NCBI GenBank assembly: GCA_922989275.2
Contig: OV277858.1
Location: 102,720,794 to 102,784,793 of the forward strand
Source: Gari tellinella
Taxonomy: Eukaryota; Mollusca; Bivalvia; Cardiida; Psammobiidae
Direction of reading: 5' to 3'
Length of the DNA stretch: 64,000 nt
Of this stretch, positions 40,982-51,588 are shown piece by piece (positions within the stretch are counted from its first letter, which is position 1; every line of letters starts with the position of its first letter). A program made the translations under genes and the position numbers. The notes beneath the pieces were generated by a model that did not search any database, had not been told where the DNA came from, and saw nothing but the letters and a program-made list of their open reading frames with translations.

Positions 40982-41360
40982 AAGATGCTGAGCTGAAAGT
41001 TAATTGCCAAAGAGTGATTTCTGCTTTAAGTAGCAACCTGTCTCAAAAAACTGAAAACAAGCTATTTGTGAAACTCATTGGTTAATGGATTGTCTATTAG
41101 CCTGTATTAGGTGTGTAGAAACTTGCATGATCTCCCCTGGTAACATTGGTTTTTACCTGATGATAAACCCATGTTCACTACCATGAAAACACCAATCATG
41201 ATTAGGGATTAAGTAGACAATTTGCCCGCTTATTTAGCCAGGATTCTACCACAGATATTAGTCCCAGGTGCCAAGATGGAATACATATTCCAGTCTTGTG
41301 TATATGAGTCTTGGCAAACTCTTCATGTTGATTGCAAGGGATACATGCCCAACAAAGATA
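40982..41360. other. Unassigned stretch
   Basis: A fragment like a family A hairpin base (TGCTTTAAGTAGCAACCTGT) lies near 41020. Nothing else is recognised. Confidence 0.5.
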
Positions 41361-41510
41361 CAGGCTCCGAGGTTATAAAGGTTTTGACTTGAGTCTAAAC
41401 TTGTTTCCAAGCATTTGATTGGTCAGATTTGAGCCTAGGCTCAAATCTGACCAATCAAATGATTGGGAACACACTCAGACTCAACTAAAATGCTTTATAA
41501 CCTCTGAGCC
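41361..41510. mobile_element. Family F palindromic element
   Basis: CAGGCTCCGAGGTTATAAAG at the left faces CTTTATAACCTCTGAGCC at the right. The centre is a perfect inverted repeat (CATTTGATTGGTCAGATTTG around GAGCCTAGGCTC). The whole element is one imperfect palindrome with arms of about 70 bp. It abuts a family B copy. Confidence 0.87.
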
Positions 41511-41704
41511 AGGAATCCAGATAAGAGGAAGTAAACTGAACAAATCCAACATTTTCTCACTCATTTCAGCACCAAATCCTATGGTGTGACTACTCATTGG
41601 AATCGTCTCCAAGAGACGATTCTAACGAGTAGTCACACCATTGGGTTTGATGCAGAAATGAAGATTTTGGCTTTTGAAAAACTCCCCTTATATCTGAAGC
41701 CCTA
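41510..41704 (+). mobile_element. Family B MITE
   Basis: The left end CAGGAATCCAGATAAG overlaps the last base of family F. The right end TATATCTGAAGCCCT is decayed. The hairpin is near perfect. Confidence 0.88.
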
Positions 41705-41716
41705 TAAATGCTGAAA

Positions 41717-42035
41717 CTAACAACAAACCTTGATAACTCGAACTCACTTAACCAATTGCATGCTGGGTATTATTTGGCGGCCAGTTTAAAATGTCGTCTG
41801 CAGCGGGTATAACTCAAATATTTGCAAAAGATTTTAGCAGTTTCTGATAGAATACTGAACTAGCTGCAAACAGTTTTGATCTCAGATCAGGCCCCACAAT
41901 GTGGGGCCTGATCTCAGATCAAAATTGTTTGCCTAGAGGTACACCTAAAAGTGTATCCCGCATGAAATGGGTTAAGTCGATATTACGGTTACCTGTATCT
42001 CAAAGTTAAAAACGTGACTTAGAAGCCACTTTGAA
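41717..42035. mobile_element. Family G relic split by family H
   Basis: TTGATAACTCGAACTCAC lies to the left and GTCGATATTACGGTTACC plus AAAGTTAAAAACGTGACTTA to the right of an H element. These are family G pieces, with TTAA at the join. Confidence 0.7.
41748..41975. mobile_element. Family H MITE nested in family G
   Basis: It runs from TTAACCAATTGCATGCTGGG to CCCGCATGAAATGGGTTAA. The hairpin TTTTGATCTCAGATCAGGCC with tip CCCCACAATGTGGGG is perfect. Confidence 0.88.
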
Positions 42036-42042
42036 CTAGAAC

Positions 42043-42700
42043 TGCTATCACTAAAGGTGATAAATACCCCCACTCCAACTGACCTGTCACAAACAGTACA
42101 ATGACATGTAGAAAGAATAATACATGCATATTAAGGAACTAAATTTCAAGTTGAAAAGGGGCATAATTCTGTCAAATGTAATGCAAGAGTTGTTACACTT
42201 GAAGAAAAGTCTCACAATACAACACTAATAATGTGTACTCCTGAGTCAGAGTCCTGAAACAAACTAGAGCTATCACTAAAGGTGATTGATACCCCCACTC
42301 CAAACTGACCTGTCACAAACAGCACAATGACATGTAGAAAGAATAATACATGCATATTAAGGAACTAAATTTCAAGTTGAAAAGGGGCATAATTCTGTCA
42401 AATGTAATGCAAGAGTTGTCACACTTGAAGAAAAGTCTCACAATACAACACTTCTAATGTGTACCACCTTTGAAGACAATATCATGAATAGTTTTCAAGA
42501 AAATGGCATGTTCCAAGAAATTAGAACAAAATTTCTAGATATAAAGGGGCATAATTCTGTCAAATTTTGTGCAAGAGTTGTCAAACTTCATGAAAAGTCT
42601 CACAATACAACACTTATAATGTGTACTAAGTTTGAAGACAATATCATGAATAGTTTCAAGAAAATTGACCCTTCGCTGCGCTCGCTCTTCCGGCTATTCA
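42043..42700 (+). mobile_element. Mollusc-type tandem-core repeat
   Basis: GCTATCACTAAAGGTGAT starts near 42043 and recurs near 42267 (226 bp apart). A third unit of 162 bp carries GGGGCATAATTCTGTCAAA. It ends in a GC-rich CCCTTCGCTGCGCTCGCTC. It is probably a relative of the pearl-like elements. ORFs here are by-products. Confidence 0.72.
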
Positions 42701-42989
42701 TAAAAGTTTTCCATCTATGTCAAAACTTATGGGAAACCCTGTATAAATACAATTATGTTTATCGCAAGTGAGATCAAGTTATACAGGTAAGATCCAATAA
42801 AAGGTTCGAGGTAAAGAACTGTTAACTGTAGCTTTTACTTCCTACAGTATCAGATCCTTTCTTGTGGTCATTGGACTCAATGCTGTGGTAAACAATCCCT
42901 CCTTTGTAATTTATTCTTCAAGATGATTCTAATGAATACTCCCAACAAATGGAAATTGTATTGCTATGATTTGACATTGCATGTCTTTC

Positions 42990-43200
42990 AACACTTAAGG
43001 TAACACTTGTGTGTTTTAGGTTCCCTTGTGGATCTTTTTAGTTACCAAAACATGAACCATGCAGTCTACTTGGAATTCTGGGCAGTGTAACTGGTCTAAA
43101 TTAGCAAAAAGTGTAGACCCAAATCAGAGGGCTCCTATAGCAGCCCTATCATCTGGGTCTACAATGTTTGCAAATAAAATTAATGTAATGAGTATATTTC
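42990..43200 (+). mobile_element. Family D2 MITE, degraded left end
   Basis: It shares TTAGGTTCCCTTGTGGATC and CAAAACATGAACCATGCAGT with D2. The hairpin GTGTAGACCCAAATCAGAGG has a mismatched partner. Confidence 0.75.
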
Positions 43201-43204
43201 AATC

Positions 43205-43470
43205 AATACCAAATAGCCTAGCTGTTTCTAGGTTTTGAAGACAGCTGGCCATTTTAAGCAGGTTGAAAATAAAGCACATTGCGCCTTTACTTACAGCCTG
43301 CTTTGAGCTACCAACTGCTATAAGCTTTAAGCTACCAATTGCTTAGGAAACAGAAAATATTTCTATAAGTGCATAAACAAAACTGTATTAAGTGGAACTA
43401 TTTTCTTCAGTGAAGGAAGATAATATTAAATGCCTATAATTGCATGTTAATGGGGTAATATATGTGTTAA
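43205..43470 (+). mobile_element. Family A MITE relic, plus
   Basis: Many substitutions, and AGCTACCAACTGCT is duplicated. It ends GGGGTAATATATGTGTTAA. Confidence 0.75.
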
Positions 43471-43498
43471 GTGTATTTCATATTTCCTGGAGCTTGGT

Positions 43499-43737
43499 AC
43501 TAACCCATTACCCCATAAATATGCCTTTTTACGCCTATAATTTATTCCTCCACTGAAGAAAACAGTTGGAATTTATACAGTTGAATATACAATACATGAA
43601 ATATTTTCTATATCTCAGCTTAAAGCTGAAAGTAAAGCAGAATGTGACTTAAGGTGCATTCTGCTTTACTTTCAATCTGCTTTTAGTGGTCACCTGTCTT
43701 TAAAACTAGAAACTGGCTGTTGGGTAATGGGTTTTAG
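43499..43737 (-). mobile_element. Family A MITE, minus
   Basis: The left end is CTAACCCATTACCCCATAAA. The right end GTAATGGGTTTTA has lost its TTAA. The hairpin is largely intact. Confidence 0.87.
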
Positions 43738-43740
43738 GTC

Positions 43741-44030
43741 TACCATCAACAGGCAAGTTACTATTACACAGCACACACCATTTTCTTGTCTGGAAGTCTA
43801 GACTTGAAAACTACATATTTAGAACCAATTATATCATTGTGTATCAATATCCCATTCCTCCCACTACAATAGTCTCGATCTATTGATCGATCCATCAGCC
43901 TCCCCAACTTTACAATTACCCATAATGCACTAGAGCACCGCCTCATTGTTGTGCCGTAACCGGTAACCGTCTGTTTTGCCGTATATCAGTTATCATAATA
44001 TCCGAACTGTACAATAATGAATTTTGTATT
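43741..44030. promoter_or_regulatory. GC-richer island with ZNF143-like motif
   Basis: TTTACAATTACCCATAATGC (43910-43929) resembles the ZNF143/Staf core (ACTACAATTCCCATAATGC, from memory), and CCGTAACCGGTAACCGTC follows. A minus ATG frame of 60 codons (43764-43946) overlaps it and has no motif. A first-exon or promoter role is possible but unproven. Confidence 0.22.
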
Positions 44031-44036
44031 CAATTA

Positions 44037-44346
44037 CAATAAAACCTCTCTATTACGACTACCTTACTAAAATGAAGGCTAATTGATTGTTCAAACGATA
44101 GACATATGACAGCTTAAAGGAAAGTTAAAGGTAAAACAGAAAGCTCCAAAAGCAGGATGAAAGTAAAGCAGAATAAGCCTTATAGTACATTCTGCTTTAC
44201 TTTCTGTCTGTTTTAAGCTACAATCTGCTAGGATATAGAAACCATCTGTTATGTTGCATATACATGTCTGTATAAAGCAGAACTATCTTCTTCCGCGGAG
44301 GAGTAAATAAAGGCGTTAAAAAATGTATCTATGGAGTAATGATTTA
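44037..44346 (+). mobile_element. Family C left half fused to family A right half
   Basis: From CAATAAAACCTCTCTATTAC (decayed C end) it reaches the C hairpin arm (AAACAGAAAGCTCC). At about 44150 it switches to a family A hairpin (AAAGCAGGATGAAAGTAAAG) and the A right end. The join lies in the hairpin sequence the two families share. Confidence 0.78.
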
Positions 44347-44351
44347 CAATA

Positions 44352-44544
44352 AGGGCTCCCGATAAGAGTGAGTAAACTGAACAAATCCAACATCTTCTCA
44401 CTCATTTCAGCATCAAATCCTATGGTATAACTACTCATCAGAATCGTCTCGAAGAGATTATTCTAATGAGTAGTGACACAATAGGGTTTATTGCAGAAAT
44501 AAAGAATTAAATTTTTTAATGTACTCTCCTTATCTGGAGCTCTG
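44352..44544 (+). mobile_element. Family B MITE
   Basis: Ends are AGGGCTCCCGATAAGAG and CTTATCTGGAGCTCTG. The hairpin has one arm mismatch at its tip. Confidence 0.88.
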
Positions 44545-44876
44545 GGTTACATAATACAGAAAGAAGAAAATCCTCTTACCCACTGTCATCATTCTAATGC
44601 CTATATATAATATTATCAGCCATTATGGAATAAAGACAATATTGTCTAACATGCTATGGAATAATTTTTATAATTAACCCAACTAACAATCACAGTAATG
44701 GACTCAGTCATTAGCACTAACGACATGATGGAGCTAACGAACTGTTCATGAATAAATCAAAATTCCAAATATGCCATAAATCCCATGGTAACAGGAGTAA
44801 TGAAAGTTTGAATTCTTTAACTCTTTGAATGCTAAACAATGTTAGTACTGAAAGTACAGAAACTCTTAATTATAAT
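44545..44876. other. Unassigned stretch with family H end
   Basis: TTAACTCTTTGAATGCTAAAC (44818) is a solitary H-type left end. The rest is featureless. Confidence 0.5.
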
Positions 44877-45126
44877 TTTCCCTTTACCCCATAGCCTGTT
44901 TCTAGTTTTGAAAACAAGTTACTACTTAAAGCAGGCTGAAAGTAAAGCAGAATGTGCCTTGGGCACATTCTGCTTTACTTTCAGCCTGCTTTAAGCTATT
45001 ATCTGCTAGGATGTAGAAAATATTTCATATGGTACATTTTCGTGACTGTTTAAAAGGGAACTATTTTCTTCAGTGGATGAATACATTATAGTCGTAAAAA
45101 GGCGTATTTATGGGGGAATGGGTTAA
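44877..45126 (+). mobile_element. Family A MITE, plus, sharing TTAA with H
   Basis: The left TTAA is decayed. The hairpin is nearly perfect with tip GTGCCTTGGGCAC. The right TTAA (45123-45126) also starts the next element. Confidence 0.9.
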
Positions 45127-45325
45127 CTCTTTCAATGCATAAGCAATGTTTCTGCAACAATTGAAGTCTGGTGCAGCTGTTCTAAAAAAAGAAAATTCTT
45201 TTAAAAATAGGTTCAAAATAGGATAAGACTGTGTCATACAGTTCTGACCCCAGATGAGATGCCGAGTAATCTGTTTGTAAACGACCCAATTCAAGGTTTC
45301 ACTGTTGGCATGCAAAGAGCATAAA
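45123..45325. mobile_element. Family H MITE, hairpin partly lost
   Basis: It runs from TTAACTCTTTCAATGCATAA to GGCATGCAAAGAGCATAA. Only one arm of the hairpin is clear (CAGATGAGATGCC). Confidence 0.72.
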
Positions 45326-45520
45326 GTTATCTGTTTTTGTCATATCTCTGACAGGCCATATTTAAATAATGTTAGCAATACAAGACTGTTCAATTCCATT
45401 GTAATAACTGAATAGTTATATGCTTCACATTCATCTTTCTATTCATCTGGTTACCGTTAAGCAAAATGATAAGCACCTACTCCAGACGGTATTTTTTTAA
45501 TAGTTAGTATAACCAATTAC

Positions 45521-45628
45521 CAGGGCTCCAGATAAGAGTGAGTAACTTGAACAAATCCAACATTTTCTCACTCATTTCAGCACCAAATCCTATGGTGTTA
45601 CTACTCATTAGAATCGTCTTGAAGATAT
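45521..45628 (+). mobile_element. Family B left half
   Basis: A perfect left end CAGGGCTCCAGATAAG and the left hairpin arm to ATCGTCTTGAAGA, then an ATATATAT run. It is broken at the hairpin tip. Confidence 0.85.
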
Positions 45629-46134
45629 ATATATAACAGATTGTCCAATAATTTGCCCCTTGGTCAAAGGCATTAAGAGTTACTTGGCATAATTTAATCA
45701 GTATACAAACTGCAGTCTTCGCGGTAACCAACTTGCCCGAAGCAAGTAGTTTCTGATTGGGCGAGTGTCAGATCATATTTGCATCAGAATTAACATATTG
45801 CAGAAAAAAGCAGTTTTTGTCAGATTTGGGCAAGTTGTGTCGAAAAAATTAAGACAGAGACTGAAAGTTGCCATGGAGCCAAGTCCTGCTTAGCTTGGTA
45901 CATGTAAAGATGTCAGTATGTTGTATTACCGAAGAACAACAATGTAGGACCACTAAATTTTACAGGCGTTATATGGACAGATTAAGCCTCATCAAATATT
46001 CATTAGACATACACAGAAATATACAGTACCAGCCCAATATCATGTCCACACAAAGAGAAGCTGTTTGTGTCATGCTGCTGTTTGAAGCTTTCTGCGTTAC
46101 TACTCCTCTGCATTTAGCTATTACGGGTACTTGT
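45629..46134. other. Unassigned stretch
   Basis: A plus ORF (45868-46158) has no motif. A weak inverted pair AACTTGCCCGA / TTGGGCAAGTT lies at 45730-45836. Confidence 0.4.
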
Positions 46135-46397
46135 CTTTACCCTATAGCCTGTTTTTAATTTTAAAGCAGGTTGAAAGTAAAGCAGAATGTGCCTTAAGGC
46201 GCATTCTGCTTTACTTTCAGCCAGCGCTTTGAGCAACAATCTGCAAGAATAATTAGAATATAGAAATATTTCTCATAGTACATGTTACACATATTAATTA
46301 ATGACTGTATAAATAGAAACTATTTTTCTTCAGTGCCATCAGTGGGGGAATAAATTAAATATGCTAAATGGGCTACTATGGGGGGAAAAGGGGCAAC
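46135..46397 (+). mobile_element. Family A2 MITE, plus
   Basis: It starts TTTACCCTATAGCCTG with the GAAGATAGGTGACC block deleted. The hairpin tip is GTGCCTTAAGGCGC. A short CAGTGCCATCAGTGG insertion is present, and the right end is decayed. Confidence 0.83.
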
Positions 46398-46674
46398 AAT
46401 CATTAGTCAAAATTTGGGTGGTTTAAGTCGGAATTTATTGTAGAACTTATGTTCCAATCAATCTGGCTTCACAACCTTCACAGCTCTGACCTTTTCGCTT
46501 AGCAGCTCCGGTCAATTCCCTTATTCAGGCAACAATTTACTAGAGATTTCCTAATATCATACAATGAAAGAATACAGCCTTTTGACTTTAAAATGCCATG
46601 GTTTTTCCTTTCAACCTGCTTTAAGTGCTCATATGTCTTCAAATCTACAAGCAGGCTATGAGGTAATGGGTTAA
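46398..46674. other. Unassigned stretch ending in a family A right end
   Basis: The segment 46607-46674 (CCTTTCAACCTGCTTTAAGT to GAGGTAATGGGTTAA) is the right end of a minus family A copy. The remainder is unassigned. Confidence 0.7.
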
Positions 46675-46861
46675 GAATAATTTAAGAATTCACTAATCTA
46701 TCCAGAGCTTGGAAACAAAGACACAAATATCCCGCCATTTTTGGAGACATGCTGCTTGTATAATATTAATATTATCTTGGCTGTGATCAGGAAATCATCT
46801 GGGACAAATCAAAATGTCTACATACCAGCTGATACAGCCAGCAATGATATTTATTTATCTA

Positions 46862-47054
46862 CAGTCGAACTTCGATATCTCAAACTCGTTGAACTCGAAC
46901 AATCCGATAGTTCGACATATAAACTGCATTAATTCATGTTCTGTTAAGTCCTACATACCCATATTTCAAAGTTAAAACGTGGCTTAGCCACGTTTTAACT
47001 TTGAAATACGGATATGTTCGACAAAACCGACTTCGAGATATCCAAGTTTGACTG
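46862..47054. mobile_element. Family G MITE
   Basis: It is 193 bp, the same length as the copy at 5650, with TA on both sides. Ends CAGTCGAACTTCGATATC and GATATCCAAGTTTGACTG. The core is perfect (CGTGGCTTAGCCACG). Confidence 0.93.
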
Positions 47055-47156
47055 TAATTTGGTGGTCTATGGCCTGGCTGGACTTATTACATCCCTTTAC
47101 AATGTAAACATTCAAAAGAAAAGTTCAGAATAACACCATACAATAAAGAAGCATAT

Positions 47157-47374
47157 GACGCCACTTTTAATGTCTAACATCTTTTCCTCCACTGAAGAAA
47201 GTAGTTCCACTTTATACAGTCATGAATGTGTACCATAATTAAGTTCAAACTTAATATCCTAGCAGATGGTAGCTTAAAGAGGCTGAAAGTAGAGCATTAC
47301 TTTCTGAGTTTCAACCTACTTTAAGTGGGTCAACTGTCTTTGAAACTAGAAACAGGCTATGGAGGAAAGGGTTA
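47157..47374 (-). mobile_element. Family A MITE, minus, left end decayed
   Basis: Recognisable from TCTTTTCCTCCACTGAAGAA to CTATGGAGGAAAGGGTTAG. The hairpin is eroded. Confidence 0.82.
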
Positions 47375-47393
47375 GCCAGGCTGAGGTTAGACC

Positions 47394-47614
47394 ATTAACC
47401 CATACATATGCCTTTTATGCCTTTAATTTATTCCTCCACTAAATAAAATAGTTTATACAGTCCTGAATCTGTATCAAAAGTAATATTTTCTTTATTCTTG
47501 TTGATGGCAGTTTAAAGCAGGTTGAAAGTAAAGCAGTATATGCATTACTTTCAACCTGCTTTAAGTGGGTCACCTGTCTTCAAACCTAGAAACAGGCTAT
47601 GGAAAAAAGTTTAA
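47394..47614 (-). mobile_element. Family A MITE, minus, short symmetric hairpin
   Basis: The hairpin tip is reduced to AGTAAAGCAGTATATGCATTACTTT. The right end GGCTATGGAAAAAAGTTTAA has lost the TAATGGG motif. Confidence 0.85.
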
Positions 47615-48201
47615 ACCAATGTTGCTGAAGCATATAAAACCGCACAGAACAGTGAAACCATTTAATGAGCAAAGCCAAGGCACTATTTTCCAATTCTCTG
47701 CATCAGTACCATCTGTGGCATAACACCTTTAGTACCATAGATGGCACAGATACTAACACCAATACTACTACCATATTCTCTCCCTTTAACCCTTTCCCTC
47801 ATAGAAGCGCCTTTTAGCACATTTGATTTATTCATCCACTTTTGAAAATAGTTCCAATTTATACAGTCTTGAAAATTGAAAATGAACCATCAGAACGTTT
47901 TTCTAAATGCTAGCAGATGATAGCTTAAAGCAGGCTGAAAGTAAAGCAGAATGTGCCTTAAGGCACTTTCTGCTTTACTTTCAACCTGCTTTCAGTGGTC
48001 ACATGTCTTCAAACCTAGAAACAGGCTATACCAATGTTGCTGAAGCATATAAAACAGCACAGAACAGTGAATCCATTTAATGAGCAAAGCCAAGGCACTA
48101 TTTTCCAATTCTCTGCATCAGTGCCATCTGTGGCACAACACCTTTAGTACCATAGATGGCACAGATACTAACACCAATACTACTACCATATTCTCGCCCT
48201 T
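47615..48201. repeat. Direct duplication of about 173 bp flanking a MITE
   Basis: The segment CCAATGTTGCTGAAGCATAT to ACTACTACCATATTCTC occurs at 47616-47782 and 48031-48197 with about 97% identity. Each copy is preceded by CCTAGAAACAGGCTAT. Between them lies an A2 MITE; after the second copy the same CCCTTTAAC site carries a family D element. Confidence 0.93.
47786..48028 (-). mobile_element. Family A2 MITE, minus, right end cut
   Basis: From TTAACCCTTTCCCTCATAGA through a perfect hairpin to AAACAGGCTAT, where the duplicated segment begins. The last GGGGTAAAGGGTTAA is missing. Confidence 0.9.
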
Positions 48202-48446
48202 TAACACCTTCAACCCTAGCAACGAGTAAATTACTCCTCATTTACAAACAATGTACTTATGGCATGTCAAAGAGTACAGTTTGTCCTATGCAAACAGTGC
48301 AGACCCAGATTAGAAGGCTCCTGAAGGAGCTCTCTGATCAGGGTCTGCACAGACTTTTGCAAACAACAACCCCAAAAAGCCAAAAATGAAATGACTTAAT
48401 TGGAAATTGGAATTGTCAATTAAAAGTTTCAGGGGTTCAATGAATT
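48201..48446 (-). mobile_element. Family D MITE
   Basis: It runs from TTAACACCTTCAACCCTAGC to GTTTCAGGGGTTCAATGAATTA. The hairpin is GCAGACCCAGATTAGAAGGC with partner. Another D left-end fragment (GAAACTTCAAATGGACAATT) follows at about 48460-48505. Confidence 0.83.
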
Positions 48447-48573
48447 AGATTATTGAATTCTGAAACTTCAAATGGACAATTCCAGTTTCCAGGTAAAGTC
48501 TACTAAGATTTTGTCTTGCTCCGATGAAGGAGTGAAAGTGAGACTTGGCGTTACTCAGAGCTTGAGATATTAG

Positions 48574-48684
48574 GGGGTCCTATTTCAAAACCTATTATCT
48601 TTATTTCTAAATTAAATCCTATGGTGTCACTCACTATACATGAATCGTCTCTTAGGATTTGGTGCTGAAATGAGTGAGAACAAG
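48574..48684 (-). mobile_element. Family B relic, minus
   Basis: GGGGTCCTATTTCAAAACC, AAATCCTATGGTGTCACTCA and GATTTGGTGCTGAAATGAGT remain; the hairpin is mostly lost. Confidence 0.7.
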
Positions 48685-48702
48685 ACTGCGTTCAATAAAC
48701 GC

Positions 48703-48974
48703 TTATGCCCCCGGTGGCATCCTTGACAATATATTCTGAATCTTTTCAAAGTCCAAATTAGGTCAAGGTCAAGGTCAAAATCACGGTTGGGTGATATTGG
48801 TGGATAGGGAATGGTCCAAGGCAACAACTGTATAAGTATCCAAGCATTGGAGTAAGCGGTGTTGATGCTAGACGAAACGGTAAAATCTACTTAACCTGGT
48901 TACGGACAGACGGACGGACGGAAGGACAGGACGATTACTATATGCTCCCGCATCTGTCGATGCCGGGGGCATAA
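48703..48974. mobile_element. 272-bp element with TTATGCCCCCGG ends
   Basis: TTATGCCCCCGGTGGCAT and ATGCCGGGGGCATAA are inverted. Inside are GGTCAAGGTCAAGGTCAAA and an ACGGACGGACGGA run. This pattern is common in molluscs from memory; its transposition class is unclear. Confidence 0.75.
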
Positions 48975-49226
48975 AAAGTTACTTTTTCTCTTAATTAATT
49001 GGCAGAGGTGTCAATCATTTAGCTTAAACGTTATACTTTCAGTTTAGCTTTGTTTAAAGTATAAGTGTTTAGAGACCAACAACACTTGGAATACAGCTGC
49101 TGTATCAAGTCTGAATGTGTTTAGCAGTAAAGTCTGGAGAGGTAAGATTTTCAACTCTGAGGACTTCTTGTTTCCTTTTCAGGGTTCGGTATTTTTCACA
49201 ATTCATGTAACTATGATGTAGTAAAA

Positions 49227-49305
49227 TGGCAAAATGACCAACAGAGCAGACCCTGATCACAGGACTCCTGTAGAAGCCCGTTGATCAGGGTCTAAATATT
49301 TGTAT
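49227..49305. repeat. Family D-type hairpin core relic
   Basis: GCAGACCCTGATCACAGGAC faces CCGTTGATCAGGGTCTAAA. Ends are not recognisable. Confidence 0.65.
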
Positions 49306-49617
49306 ATAGTATAGGACATGTGTGCAACGTGATCGAGTAACTCAGCATCTGATCCATTTATACTGGCAAATCACAATTTACTAATAATACTAAAGACTTG
49401 TTGAAGAATACATGTATACAAATATAACAGTATTATAAAGATGACATTTTTTATCAAAGTCATTTCACATTGCCAAAAAACCCAACAAGAATTAATTACT
49501 AAGCTATGATCCTTGTCATATGAGAGAACCTTAAAACAGGAAAAGATATAAATCAGGTACACATGACAAAACATATTAAACCAAACAGGTATATAACACG
49601 CTTATCATTTCTGTATG
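49306..49617. other. Unassigned AT-rich stretch
   Basis: No gene or repeat end recognised. Confidence 0.5.
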
Positions 49618-49828
49618 CAGTGAAACTTCTCTAATATGACAACTACAGAAAGGCTAATTGGTTGTTTTTTTAAGACAGGTGACAGCTTAAAGCAAGGTGA
49701 CAGTATAACAAAAAACTCCTGAAGGAGATTTCTGTTTTACTATCACCTTGCTTTAAGCGGTAACCTGTCGTAAACACAAGTCTATTAATTAACACAACTT
49801 AGTGATCGTAATAGAAAGGTTTCTCTAA
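49618..49828. mobile_element. Family C MITE
   Basis: Left end CAGTGAAACTTCTCTAATAT; right end GTAATAGAAAGGTTTC is decayed. Hairpin CTTAAAGCAAGGTGACAGTA has a near-perfect partner. Confidence 0.87.
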
Positions 49829-50030
49829 TAGACTATAGTTTGTAATTCAGTGCAGTAATACCTATACGGATAATACCTATGCTCAGCATCCATTAAATGA
49901 AGAATCAGCTAGACAAGAAGCTGCTTAATATAGGAAAACAGTTATGCAGAATGCTTCATAAGCCTTAAATTAGGAGATTCCTGCATAACTTATACTGACT
50001 TTGAGTATATTGAGTATATGCTTGAATGTG

Positions 50031-50214
50031 CAGTAAAACCTCTCTATTACGATCAACTACTAAAACAAAGGATAATTGATTGTATAAAAGACAGGTGACA
50101 GCTTAAAGCAAGGTGAAAGTAAAACAGAAAGCTCCTATAGGAGTCACCTGTCATAAACACCTACGGTATATAATTAAAACAATTTAGTGGTCGTAATAGA
50201 GAGGACTTTTACTG
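50031..50214. mobile_element. Family C MITE, right hairpin arm lost
   Basis: Ends CAGTAAAACCTCTCTATTAC and GTAATAGAGAGGACTTTTACTG are good. The core jumps from CTCCTATAGGAG straight to TCACCTGTCATAAACACC, so most of the right arm is deleted. Confidence 0.9.
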
Positions 50215-50243
50215 TAGACCTGTCTTCTTTTGAATGTTTCTCT

Positions 50244-50309
50244 TTACGGCGGACTTGGTTGTACAGAGCCTGTGTTTAGAAACTGTCGCTTTTCCAACAC
50301 TTGTGACAC
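50244..50309 (-). CDS. Possible short terminal exon, unidentified
   Basis: After a good acceptor (AAACTTCTTGTCAG) the minus strand reads VSQVLEKRQFLNTGSVQPSP then P and a TAA stop; a second frame is also open for about 30 codons. The acceptor and GC content are suggestive, but length is too small for certainty and no protein is recognised. A family C MITE ends 30 bp downstream. Confidence 0.2.
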   Translation of the reverse strand: MSQVLEKRQFLNTGSVQPSPP

Positions 50310-50319
50310 CTGACAAGAA

Positions 50320-50899
50320 GTTTTACATTTATTCATAATACCAACCAAATGACTTAAAAGTTAGCCGTGTCCTATAAAAGTCTGAGTTTTATATCATGAA
50401 AACAGCTGACAAATAAGTAGGCACTTGGACCAACAAAGAAAGGTATTCAAGTCGTTCTTTAAACCTGACTTTTTTTCTGTAATCTTACAGCAAGCTCAAT
50501 GATAAACATACAAAATATCTACCAGATTCTGCGCAGAAATATTCTATGAGATCCCAATGAAATATCATCAAACATCAAAGCATGAAAGTACCACTTGATA
50601 TGACCAATCCCTGGAATACTTTGACTACTCATTTGAATTGTCTCAAAGAGAACATTCCAAAGAACATACAGTTTGGTGAGGGCATAAGAATTCTATCATA
50701 TGAAATATACAAGGGAGTGCATGGGACCCTTGCCCTTATCAGGACCTTAAATATAATATTACCATAAACAATTGAAGCATTATAATATGCATGTATATAA
50801 TGATCTTTTAAATATCAACCATGATTATGACAGCATTTTGACCTTGTTTGTACTTTTCAAATCACTTTTGTATATTATCCCAACAGGTGAAGCAGTATA
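50320..50899. other. Unassigned stretch
   Basis: A possible eroded family B centre (GACTACTCATTTGAATTGTC, about 50622) is the only hint. No gene is recognised. Confidence 0.45.
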
Positions 50900-51063
50900 C
50901 AGTCTAACTTTGATATCTTGAACACGCTTAACTCAAACTATCCAATAGTTCGACACATGGACTGCATAATTTCAAGCTTGGTTAGGTCGAACATACCCAT
51001 ATTTTAACTTTGAAATACTGGTATGTTCGATTTAATCGAGTTCGAGATATCAAAGTTCGACTG
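50900..51063. mobile_element. Family G MITE, shortened core
   Basis: 164 bp between TA dinucleotides. Ends CAGTCTAACTTTGATATC and GATATCAAAGTTCGACTG. The central palindrome has lost about 30 bp. Confidence 0.9.
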
Positions 51064-51152
51064 TATTCTATCTTAACTGGGAGAAACAAAACCACAGTTC
51101 CTGTATAAAATAAGTACAGGTAAACTTTAAAATCACTGTCGGTGTTCTAACT

Positions 51153-51407
51153 TTAACCCATTACCCAATAGCATATTTCTAGTATTGAATATAGGTGATC
51201 ACTTAAAGCAGGTTGAAAGTAAAGCAGAATGCGCCTTAAGGCACATTCTGCTTTACTTTCAACTTGCTTTAAGCTACCATCTCTGCCAGAATATAGAAAT
51301 TGTTTTTTTATAATGCATATTTATGATTGTATAAATTTAAACTATTTTCTTCAATGAAGGAATAAATCAGAGGCTTAAAAAGGCATATTTATTGGGTAAT
51401 GGGTTAA
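51153..51407 (+). mobile_element. Family A MITE, plus
   Basis: Complete with both TTAA. The tip is GCGCCTTAAGGCAC. A CC-to-CA drift appears in both ends (CCCAATAGC, TTGGGTAATGGG). Confidence 0.93.
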
Positions 51408-51588
51408 AAGGATTATATGCATCCTTTGCAGTGCATACCCGGATCATAGGGCTCCCTTCTGATCAGGATCAGCAGTTTTGTAACACTAGAATATTGGAAA
51501 CTTTGACAACAAATCCCTTTCAAGAGTTAATATTGATAAATTATAAATGGGACATGCTTCTGTTTCAAAACTCAGCATAATGTAAGGG

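Noticed and set aside
47157..48446. Dense hairpins as microRNA genes
   Set aside because: They are multi-copy MITE stems; without small-RNA data there is no reason to call precursors.
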